Positions 21,962 to 27,982 of a DNA stretch of 27,982 nucleotides are shown here, piece after piece (position 1 is the first letter of the stretch; every line of letters begins with the position of its first letter). A program made the position numbers and the translations under genes. The notes beneath the pieces are model-generated. The model saw nothing but the letters and a program-made list of their open reading frames with translations, was not told the DNA's origin and ran no database searches. Source of the stretch: an uncultured Oscillospiraceae bacterium (GTDB lineage: Bacteria > Bacillota > Clostridia > Oscillospirales > Acutalibacteraceae); the NCBI GenBank assembly GCA_900545625.1, contig UQZS01000020.1, positions 1-27,982 of the forward strand, read 5' to 3'.

Positions 21962-22940
21962 ACCAGAAATCATCGCCGGGCAGGCTGCCGCCGACGGACT
22001 GCGCGTTTGCCTCATACAGCACCGTCAGGTTTGCCGTAGCAATATCGCGCATGGCCGTACCGCTTTGGAACGTGATGCTGCAGCGCGGGATCGCCTGCTT
22101 TGCAACTGCGGCTTTCGGGATCACGCCGTAGGTCTCGCAAAGCGCTGCCGTTTCATCCAGATTGGTCTGCGTGTATTCGACAGACGCCTGATATTCCGTA
22201 AGGAAGGCGTCCACGGTCTCTTTGTTCTGTTCTACATAATCCTTGCGTGCCACGATACAGCCCATAGCGAGCGCTACGCCGCTGGCTTCTTCAAAAGCGT
22301 CGGAAAGATCAAGTACGGTTTGCAGCGCTTCGTTTTGCGACAGTGCGGAGGTCACATTCGGCTCGGGCAGCAGATACAGCGTATCGTCCCCCGTAGTCGC
22401 CGCAGCGGCAAGCGTAGCGACCTCGGCATGCTCGGAGCGGTATTCCACCGTAACACTGTCGGTAAGGCCGTTTTGTTCCAAAAGATAATTGAGCACATAT
22501 TCGGGCGTAGCCCCCTGCCCCGCCGAAATCACGGTCTTGCCCGCGAGATCCGCGATGCTTTCCAACGGCTGCGCGGAAAGCAGATACAGCGTGCCGAGCG
22601 TATTGATGGCGAGCATCTGGATATTGCCTTCCAGCTTATTATACAATACCGAAGCCATGTTCAGCGGGCATGCGGCGATGTCGTAATTGCCGGCGATCAT
22701 GCCTGCGGAGATCTCCGTAGGATCGGTGGAAAGCGTGATGATATAGTCGTTGGCCGCAGTGCCTGCGTCGTCATCCGACCAGAGCTTCACGGTGCCGACA
22801 CCCGTCGGGCCCATGAGCGTGCCAAGACGTACAACAGCCTTTTGCGCCGGTGTGTCATCTGTGGTCGTATCGCTGCTGCCGCAGGCGGCAAGCGAGAACA
22901 CCATCAGGAGACTCAACAGCAATGCGATGGTTTTTTTCAT
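21951..22940 (-). CDS. ABC transporter substrate-binding lipoprotein, NMT1/TauA-like
   Basis: 329 aa from the ATG at 22940, with AAAGGAAG upstream; the frame starts earlier at 22967 but the signal sequence fits 22940. Residues 1-18 are a lipoprotein signal with LAAC. The periplasmic-binding fold is of the NMT1/TauA type: VRLGTLMGPTGVG, DIAACPLNMASVLYNK, IADLAGKTVISAGQGATPEYVLNYLLEQNG, then FLTEYQASVEYTQTNLDE. It captures a substrate at the outer membrane face. The class includes binders of sulfonates, nitrate, bicarbonate and pyrimidine precursors; none can be picked here. Confidence 0.92.
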   Translation of the reverse strand: MKKTIALLLSLLMVFSLAACGSSDTTTDDTPAQKAVVRLGTLMGPTGVGTVKLWSDDDAGTAANDYIITLSTDPTEISAGMIAGNYDIAACPLNMASVLYNKLEGNIQMLAINTLGTLYLLSAQPLESIADLAGKTVISAGQGATPEYVLNYLLEQNGLTDSVTVEYRSEHAEVATLAAAATTGDDTLYLLPEPNVTSALSQNEALQTVLDLSDAFEEASGVALAMGCIVARKDYVEQNKETVDAFLTEYQASVEYTQTNLDETAALCETYGVIPKAAVAKQAIPRCSITFQSGTAMRDIATANLTVLYEANAQSVGGSLPGDDFWYGV

Positions 22941-22976
22941 ATGGATCTTCCTTTCACGGCGACGCAAAAGCGACGC

Positions 22977-23618
22977 CTAAACATTTGTGAGTGTGATGGT
23001 TTTTCCGGCATACCGCAGCTTACCCTCTTCAGAGAGGCTTTCCAGCGCACGGTAAACACCCGCACGGCTGACGTTGATCTGGCGGGATAGCTCGGTGACG
23101 TTGACATTGCAAAGTGTACCGTCATCGCCGCAGACGCTTTGCAGATGCGCGAACAGGCGTTCCTCTGCGCTCGGGGCGGTATATGCCTCGATCTTGCGGT
23201 TCAGGAAATAAATGCGCTCCGAAAGGTAGGTGATATACGCCACGGCAAAATCACGGCTTTGCGCCATCAATGCATCCACGCCCGGTTTTTCGAGAAACAG
23301 CACCCGGCAGGCGGTTTTTGCAATGATCGAATTCACGAACCCCTCGGCGCGGTTATACAGCGTGACTGTACCGAACTGCCCGCCGCGTTTCAAAACGCTG
23401 ACGGTCACATGGTCCTTCATCACCCGTGCTTCTCCCCGCAGCAGCACGCCGATACAGCGCGCGCGGCTTTCACGCGAAAAAATCAGCTCATCTTTTTTGT
23501 AAGTATGGACAGATGCGGCGCTTTCTAACAGCGTGTCAAGCCGGTCGGGCGTCAGCACGGAAAAAATGTCCGCGCACAAAAGCGCAGCCGTACATTCTTT
23601 TTTCAATGCTTCCGTCAT
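22977..23618 (-). CDS. Crp/Fnr-family transcriptional regulator
   Basis: 213 aa, with GAGG 7 nt upstream of the ATG. The N-terminal cyclic-nucleotide-like barrel (TYKKDELIFSRESRARCIGVLLRGEARV, then GGQFGTVTLYNRAEGFVNSIIAKT) lacks the Glu and Arg that hold cAMP in CRP, so it should not bind cAMP. A central dimer helix follows, and a winged helix-turn-helix ends the protein (NVTELSRQINVSRAGVYRALESLSEEGKLRY). No four-Cys cluster like Fnr's is seen. It is the first gene of the transport operon, 36 nt before the binding-protein gene, and very likely controls it, perhaps through the palindrome at 23634-23651. Confidence 0.92.
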   Translation of the reverse strand: MTEALKKECTAALLCADIFSVLTPDRLDTLLESAASVHTYKKDELIFSRESRARCIGVLLRGEARVMKDHVTVSVLKRGGQFGTVTLYNRAEGFVNSIIAKTACRVLFLEKPGVDALMAQSRDFAVAYITYLSERIYFLNRKIEAYTAPSAEERLFAHLQSVCGDDGTLCNVNVTELSRQINVSRAGVYRALESLSEEGKLRYAGKTITLTNV

Positions 23619-23633
23619 ATTTTCGCCTCATTT

Positions 23634-23651
23634 CTGTCTCATATGATACAG
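23634..23651. promoter_or_regulatory. Candidate operator of the Crp-type regulator
   Basis: CTGTCTCATATGATACAG is an 18-bp palindrome with one mismatched pair (half site CTGT-N-TCA). It begins 15 nt upstream of the crp start and ends 7 nt from the -10 box, so a bound protein would block transcription start. The half-site layout fits a Crp-family dimer. Confidence 0.55.
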
Positions 23652-23658
23652 TATTTGG

Positions 23659-23687
23659 AGTATACTATATTTTTATAACGTCGTCAA
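23659..23687 (-). promoter_or_regulatory. Sigma-A promoter of the crp-ABC operon
   Basis: On the minus strand TTGACG (23687-23682), a 17-nt spacer and TATACT (23664-23659), 41 nt before the crp ATG. Near consensus with optimal spacing. Confidence 0.8.
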
Positions 23688-23758
23688 GACAGCAATAGGA
23701 CTTTATTTCACCCATAGGAAATTTTCGGAAAAGTTCATAAAATGTTTGCAAAATCCCC

Positions 23759-23787
23759 TTGTTTTTTCTCGACAGGTTTGATAAAAT
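23759..23787 (+). promoter_or_regulatory. Candidate promoter of fucO
   Basis: TTGTTT (23759-23764), a 17-nt spacer and TAAAAT (23782-23787) lie 62 nt before the fucO ATG. They are about 70 bp from the divergent crp promoter. The boxes are moderate matches. The 160 bp between the two promoters holds no gene. Confidence 0.5.
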
Positions 23788-23849
23788 TTTAACGTAAGCT
23801 GCGGGGAAATTACCCGCGCGGCAATAACTGAATCAAAGGAGTGTACTAT

Positions 23850-24998
23850 ATGGCAAACCGGTTTGTTCTCAATGAAACCTCGTATCACGGCAAAGGCGCG
23901 ATCCAGAGCATCGCAGATGAGGCGATCGCCCGTGGCTTCAAAAAAGCCTTTCTCTGCTCCGACCCCGATCTTCTGAAGTTCGGCGTTACGAAAAAGGTCA
24001 CCGATATTCTGGACGCAAAAGGGCTCGCGTATGAGATCTATTCCGACATTAAGCCCAATCCCACCATTGAAAACTGCCAGCACGGCGTGGATGCGTTCAA
24101 GGCTTCGGGCGCGGATTATCTGATCGCCATCGGCGGCGGCAGCTCGATGGACACGGCGAAAGCCATCGGCATTGTGGCGGCAAACCCCGAATTCTATGAT
24201 ATCCGCAGCTTGGAGGGCGTTGCGCCCACCAAGAACAAGGCGATGCCGATCATTGCGGTGCCCACCACGGCGGGCACAGCGGCGGAAGTCACGATCAACT
24301 ACGTTATCACCGACGCAGAGAAAAACCGCAAAATGGTTTGTGTGGATGTGCATGATATCCCCGTAGTCGCCGTTGTTGACCCGGATATGATGTCGAGCAT
24401 GCCGAAAGGCTTGACAGCCGCTACCGGCATGGATGCGCTCACCCACGCCATTGAGGGCTACATCACGAAAGGTGCATGGGCGCTTTCCGATATGTTCCAC
24501 TTAAAAGCCATTGAGATCATCTCGAAATCCCTGCGCGGCGCGGTGGAAAACACCGACGAGGGACGCGAAGGCATGGCGCTCGGCCAGTACATCGCAGGTA
24601 TGGGTTTTTCGAACGTGGGCCTTGGCATCGTGCACTCCATGGCGCACCCGCTCGGCGCGTTGTATGACACCCCGCACGGTGTGGCAAACGCGATCATCCT
24701 GCCGACAGTCATGGCGTACAACGCCCCCGCGACCGGCGAAAAATACCGCGACATCGCGAAAGCCATGGGCGTTGCGGGCGTGGACGAAATGTCCTTAGAG
24801 GACGCACGCAAAGCGGCGATCGACGCGGTGCGGCAGCTCTCGCAGGATGTGGGCATCCCCGCCGACCTCAAGGAGATCGTCAAACCCGAGGATCTGGACT
24901 TCTTAGCACAGTCCGCCTACGACGACGCGTGCCGCCCCGGCAACCCGAGAGACACAAGCGTTGCGGAGATCAAGGCGCTGTATGAATCGCTGATCTGA
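23850..24998 (+). CDS. fucO: Lactaldehyde reductase (1,2-propanediol dehydrogenase), iron-dependent
   Basis: 382 aa, exactly the length of E. coli FucO, from the ATG at 23850 with AAAGGAG 8 nt upstream. It reduces L-lactaldehyde from fucose or rhamnose breakdown to 1,2-propanediol with NADH. The start MANRFVLNE, the Rossmann GGGSSMDTAKAIGI, PTTAGTAAEVTINYVITD, DALTHAIEGYITKGAWALSD and HSMAHPLGALYDTPHG match FucO closely; the last two carry the iron ligands (Asp, His, His, His). No other fucose or rhamnose gene is in the window, and a related alcohol might be the true substrate. It is the only clear plus-strand gene and has its own terminator. Confidence 0.93.
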   Translation: MANRFVLNETSYHGKGAIQSIADEAIARGFKKAFLCSDPDLLKFGVTKKVTDILDAKGLAYEIYSDIKPNPTIENCQHGVDAFKASGADYLIAIGGGSSMDTAKAIGIVAANPEFYDIRSLEGVAPTKNKAMPIIAVPTTAGTAAEVTINYVITDAEKNRKMVCVDVHDIPVVAVVDPDMMSSMPKGLTAATGMDALTHAIEGYITKGAWALSDMFHLKAIEIISKSLRGAVENTDEGREGMALGQYIAGMGFSNVGLGIVHSMAHPLGALYDTPHGVANAIILPTVMAYNAPATGEKYRDIAKAMGVAGVDEMSLEDARKAAIDAVRQLSQDVGIPADLKEIVKPEDLDFLAQSAYDDACRPGNPRDTSVAEIKALYESLI

Positions 24999-25014
24999 CC
25001 GAAATACAGTATAC

Positions 25015-25048
25015 AAAAAGCGGTACCGCGTTTGCGATACCGCTTTTT
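25015..25048 (+). terminator. Terminator of fucO
   Basis: AAAAAGCGGTA (25015-25025) and TACCGCTTTTT (25038-25048) form an 11-bp stem with a 12-nt loop, ending in five T. It lies 17 nt after the fucO stop. Because it is A-rich on the other side, it may also end minus-strand transcription. Confidence 0.9.
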
Positions 25049-25120
25049 GTGTGTTAAGCAAAACTTCCCAATGGGCAAATTGCATAAAACTCTATTGATG
25101 CGTAATTGCACGACATATAT

Positions 25121-25273
25121 CGGGGAACCCCCGGCGAGGGTTCCCCGCCGTAAAACGTCCCGCCGGGACGTTTTACGCCCCTCCTGCGCTTTTGGATGGG
25201 AAAAGATTTCGCGTCCTGCGGGACGCGACCAAAGGCTCTGCCTTTGGAATCCGCCGCCTTTTGTAAAAGGCGG
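25121..25273. repeat. Cluster of five hairpins between fucO and the DegV gene
   Basis: Five near-perfect inverted repeats lie in 153 bp. H1: 25121-25147 (CGGGGAACCC). H2: 25149-25177 (CGTAAAACGTCCC, 13 bp with a 3-nt loop). H3: 25209-25228 (TCGCGTCC). H4: 25229-25247 (CCAAAGGC). H5: 25254-25273 (CCGCCTTTT). H3 and H4 touch. No coding frame is supported. It looks like an interspersed palindromic repeat of the kind often found between genes in gut Clostridia, or a structured RNA. The adjoining 25049-25120 holds no gene that I can see. Confidence 0.75.
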
Positions 25274-25298
25274 GCGAAAACTTTTGAGTAATATTTCT

Positions 25299-26189
25299 TT
25301 ACGCGCCGCGCTCGTCGCCGAAGAAAAACAGGGCAACCGTGCCGGGGCCTGTGTGCGCGCCGATGACCGTGCCGATGCTGTTGATCATCACCTTGCCGTC
25401 AAGGTTCGGGAAGGTCGCTTCCACACGGTCGGCGACCGCACGGGCATCCGCTTCGCAGGCGGAATGCGAGATAAAGCATTTGCCGCTGTAATCGCGCCCG
25501 CCCTCGGCGTGTTCCACCATTTTGGAGACGATCTCGTCGATCGCTTTGACCTTGCCACGGCATTTCTGGCGCGGGATGAGCTTACCCTCGTTGTTGACAT
25601 TCAACAGCGGGCAGATCTTGAGCACCGTGCCGAAGAAGCCCGCCACGGGCGTGACGCGCCCACCGCGAATATAGCTGGTCAAATCCGTCGAGAAGAACCA
25701 ATGGTGCAGACGCAGCTTATTTTGCTCCAGATAATCGCGGACTTCCTCGGCGGATTTTCCGCTGTCGCGCAGATCGGCGGCTTTATCCACCAAAAGCCCG
25801 TACCCCGAAGAAGCCGCAAGGGAATCGACGATATACAGCTTCGCGTCCGGATACTTTTCCGTAAGCGTTTCCTGCGCGATGCGCGCCGAATTTACGGAAC
25901 CCGAAAGTCCGCTTGAAAACGCGATGTGCAGCACTTCCCTGCCCGCTTTCAAAAATGGCTCGAAGTATTCCACATACTGCTGGACATTGATCTGCGAGGT
26001 GGTCGGCTGCGCGCCGTCGGCGATGCGCCGGTAAAACTCGTCAAAGGGGATGGACTGCCCGAGGTCGTCGAGATAATCCTTGCCGTCCATTTGAAAATGG
26101 AAGCAGGTAAAGTGAATATCGCGTTCCTCAAAATACGACAGCGGCAGATCCGCCGTCGAGCAGCAAGATAAAATAAAATCAGATCGCAT
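25299..26189 (-). CDS. DegV-family fatty-acid-binding protein
   Basis: 296 aa, with GGGAG upstream of the ATG. The fold is the two-domain DegV type: SCCSTADLPLSYFEER, QPTTSQINVQQYVEYFEPF, HIAFSSGLSGSVNSARIA, DSLAASSGYGLLV, and IGAHTGPGTVALFFFG at the end. Such proteins (FakB) hold a fatty acid for the kinase FakA in Firmicutes lipid uptake. No fakA gene is in view, so its part in lipid recycling is an inference from the family. It is 21 nt downstream of the GH20 gene and co-transcribed. The five-hairpin cluster follows it. Confidence 0.94.
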   Translation of the reverse strand: MRSDFILSCCSTADLPLSYFEERDIHFTCFHFQMDGKDYLDDLGQSIPFDEFYRRIADGAQPTTSQINVQQYVEYFEPFLKAGREVLHIAFSSGLSGSVNSARIAQETLTEKYPDAKLYIVDSLAASSGYGLLVDKAADLRDSGKSAEEVRDYLEQNKLRLHHWFFSTDLTSYIRGGRVTPVAGFFGTVLKICPLLNVNNEGKLIPRQKCRGKVKAIDEIVSKMVEHAEGGRDYSGKCFISHSACEADARAVADRVEATFPNLDGKVMINSIGTVIGAHTGPGTVALFFFGDERGA

Positions 26190-26210
26190 GGTTTTGTCTC
26201 CCGTTTTGTT

Positions 26211-27776
26211 TTATGTATTTTCTTCCGCGGCGCGGAGCTGTTCGCTGATTCGGAACTCCTTGCCGTCGGCACCGAGGTGATAGAGCGGAACGCGTTTGAC
26301 GTTCCATTTGCGTTTTTCAAGCCGGGAGTAGTACACGCCCGTCTTGCGCCAATAGGTCTTGAGCCAATCGAGCCGCTTATGGAAATCCTTGTAGCGGCGC
26401 AATTCAGGCTTTGTCCACGCGACCTCCGCGACGGCGGCGATGCGCGGGAACATGGCGAACTGCAGCGCCTGCTCGGAATCGAGCCACTCCGACCAATGCG
26501 TACACTCTATGCCGCGCACGCGCTGGTTCGGCTTGCTGAAACCGACCTTGGATGGCTTAAAGCTGTATGTCTTTTTCAGCGGGATGTTCGCATAAGAAAT
26601 ATCCAGATAGAAAAAGGCGTCCGGCGACAAAATGAAGTCGCGCTTATAGGATTGCGCACGCACCGCGCTGCGGTTGAACGGGTGCCAGAACTGGCAGATG
26701 ATGCTTTCGTCAAAGCCGTCGCCGATGCAGTCGTTCCACGCGATGGTGGTTTTTCCGTATTTCTTGACGATCTCGTTGACGCGGCTCATAAACAGCCCCT
26801 GCAGCGCCTTGCCGTCCTTTAAGCCGTTCTCCTCCATAAGCGCGCGGCACTTCGGGCATTTTTCCCAGACCTTATGTCCCTTCGACGCCTCGTCGCCGCC
26901 GATGTGGAAATATTTGCCGGGAAACAGCGCGCAAAGCTCGCCGAACAGGGTATCTAAGAAGGCATAGACCTCGTCGTTCCCGGCGCAGAGGATCGTGTCG
27001 AAGATCCCGTTCTCACAAGCGACCTCCACCGATTCTCCGAAGCAGGAAAGCTGCGGATACGCCGCAAGGATCGCCGTGGTGTGCCCGGGGATGTCGAATT
27101 CGGGGATCACGTCGATGTGCAGCGACGCGGCGTAAGCCACGACCTCGCGGATCTCCTCTTGCGTATAGTAGTGGAAATATTCCCCGCCGCGGTGCTCCAG
27201 CCCGCAGCCTTCAAAGCCCGCGTATTTGCGCTTCGCGCCGACAGACGTAAGCTCGGGGAACAGCTTGCTTTCCACGCGGAAGCCCTGGTCGTCGGAAAGG
27301 TGCCAGTGCAGCGTGTTGAGCTTGAGCATCGCCATGGAATCGAGCACGCGCTTCACAATATCCTTGCCGAAGAAATGGCGCGCGTCGTCGATCTGCACAC
27401 CGCGATAAGAATACAGCGGCGCATCTTCAATCGTTAGCCCTTCCACGGTCGCCCTGCCGTTCTGCTTTTTGGCCTGCATCAAGATCGTGCGCAGCGTCAC
27501 AGCGCCGTAAAACGCACCGGACGGGTCGGAAGCCTCGATCAAAATCCCCTCCGGAGAAACGCGCAAACGGTAGCTTTCCGCTGCCATCCCCTCCGCCTTT
27601 TTGATCTTGATCGCGCCCTCGCCCTCGCGCGGCTTGGTTTTCAGATAGGCGGTCAGATAATTGCCGGCATCCAAAAATTCCTTGGCGCAGAGCACCTGCG
27701 TACCGGACGACACGGTATAGCTGCCCGGCTCCTTCGTATAGCGGTTGGGTTTCGGCACGATATTGTATTTCAGCAC
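26211..27776 (-). CDS. Family 20 beta-N-acetylhexosaminidase, apparently cytoplasmic
   Basis: 521 aa from a GTG at 27776 with GGGAGG just upstream. A longer frame to 27941 would put its start before the likely promoter. The product starts LKYNIVPKPNRY and has no signal peptide, so it should act inside the cell on imported GlcNAc-containing oligosaccharides. Residues about 5-125 are the GH20b domain. The barrel has YRGVQIDDARHF, LHWHLSDDQGFRVESK and VIPEFDIPGHT. The catalytic pair D295-E296 sits in HIGGDEASKG, as needed for substrate-assisted cleavage. The C-terminal Trp box HWSEWLDSE is present. It shares a transcript with the DegV gene. Confidence 0.95.
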   Translation of the reverse strand: MLKYNIVPKPNRYTKEPGSYTVSSGTQVLCAKEFLDAGNYLTAYLKTKPREGEGAIKIKKAEGMAAESYRLRVSPEGILIEASDPSGAFYGAVTLRTILMQAKKQNGRATVEGLTIEDAPLYSYRGVQIDDARHFFGKDIVKRVLDSMAMLKLNTLHWHLSDDQGFRVESKLFPELTSVGAKRKYAGFEGCGLEHRGGEYFHYYTQEEIREVVAYAASLHIDVIPEFDIPGHTTAILAAYPQLSCFGESVEVACENGIFDTILCAGNDEVYAFLDTLFGELCALFPGKYFHIGGDEASKGHKVWEKCPKCRALMEENGLKDGKALQGLFMSRVNEIVKKYGKTTIAWNDCIGDGFDESIICQFWHPFNRSAVRAQSYKRDFILSPDAFFYLDISYANIPLKKTYSFKPSKVGFSKPNQRVRGIECTHWSEWLDSEQALQFAMFPRIAAVAEVAWTKPELRRYKDFHKRLDWLKTYWRKTGVYYSRLEKRKWNVKRVPLYHLGADGKEFRISEQLRAAEENT

Positions 27777-27848
27777 AGCTCTTCCTCCCGGAACGGCGCG
27801 AACCCCGCGCGAAAATATCCCTTGCGCCGGCATACGGCGCACAAAGAC

Positions 27849-27877
27849 ATTATGACAAATCGCACGGGGTTTTGCAA
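27849..27877 (-). promoter_or_regulatory. Promoter of the GH20-DegV operon
   Basis: On the minus strand TTGCAA (27877-27872), a 17-nt spacer and CATAAT (27854-27849), 73 nt before the GTG start. The promoter begins only 5 nt after the upstream gene's stop. Confidence 0.65.
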
Positions 27878-27882
27878 GCCTT

Positions 27883-27982
27883 TTATCGGATTTTCTCGGC
27901 GATTTTTTCAAAGAGCTCGACGATCTTAAACCGCGCTTCAAATCGGGGGCTTCGTGTCACGACGTCCTCCTCCTCTTCGGTC
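27883..27982 (-). CDS. 3' end of an unidentified gene running off the right edge
   Basis: The minus-strand frame is open from the edge to a TAA at 27883-27885. The 32 visible residues read TEEEEDVVTRSPRFEARFKIVELFEKIAEKIR. The acidic start and amphipathic helical end suggest a real C-terminus, but it is too short to assign. Confidence 0.6.
   Translation of the reverse strand, partial: TEEEEDVVTRSPRFEARFKIVELFEKIAEKIR

Overview
The window reads as chromosomal DNA of a fairly GC-rich Gram-positive anaerobe, most likely a gut Clostridia of the Oscillospiraceae/Ruminococcaceae type. The evidence is strong AGGAGG-like ribosome sites, near-consensus sigma-A promoters, the gene order ftsE-ftsX-M23 hydrolase-S41 protein, a CdaR/PucR regulator, a FucO-type dehydrogenase, a DegV protein and a LuxR regulator fused to a membrane transporter-like domain. 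The taxon is inferred from gene content. Almost every gene is on the minus strand; the one clear plus-strand gene is fucO.

Region 1 (1-6622) is a compact seven-gene minus-strand unit of unknown function. In transcription order it holds a small soluble protein (6068-6394), a lipoprotein with a cut-down GH3-like domain (4972-6033), a second lipoprotein (3802-4938), a paralogue of the first small protein whose zinc-ribbon tail is cut off by one in-frame TAG (3405-3749 plus 3210-3404), a membrane-linked double zinc-ribbon protein (2557-3174), and two tandem paralogous secreted proteins with Cys/His repeats (1272-2540, and 1-1245, which runs off the left edge). Its leader carries two 16-18 bp palindromes 32 bp apart and a long inverted repeat around the likely -10 box. 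Next to it (6815-8479) is a two-gene regulatory operon: a small XRE regulator and a LuxR protein with a polytopic membrane domain.

Region 2 (about 8500-10700) is visibly AT-richer. It holds small genes typical of integrative elements (excisionase-like helix-turn-helix, DUF5348-type, a truncated element protein, a SLOG-fold protein), each set off by hairpin terminators. No integrase, relaxase or transfer gene is present, so it looks like a relic or a satellite island lodged just downstream of lysS.

Region 3 (10708-19285) is core genome. greA-lysS is driven by a perfect consensus promoter. ftsE-ftsX-M23-S41 forms an overlapping division/cell-wall operon in which the S41 protein has lost both catalytic residues and FtsE has a long acidic C-terminal extension. 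A CdaR-type regulator lies upstream of this operon.

Region 4 (19570-27982) holds a tandem pair of membrane-anchored proteins with an Ada-like H-x3-C...C-x2-C module, a crp-SBP-permease-ATPase transport operon with its own operator, fucO, a cluster of five hairpins (25121-25273), a cytoplasmic GH20 hexosaminidase with a DegV protein, and the 3' end of one more gene.

The strongest leads are the region-1 operon with its amber-split zinc-ribbon gene, the S41 pseudoprotease in the ftsEX operon, the five-hairpin repeat element and the paired Ada-like module proteins.
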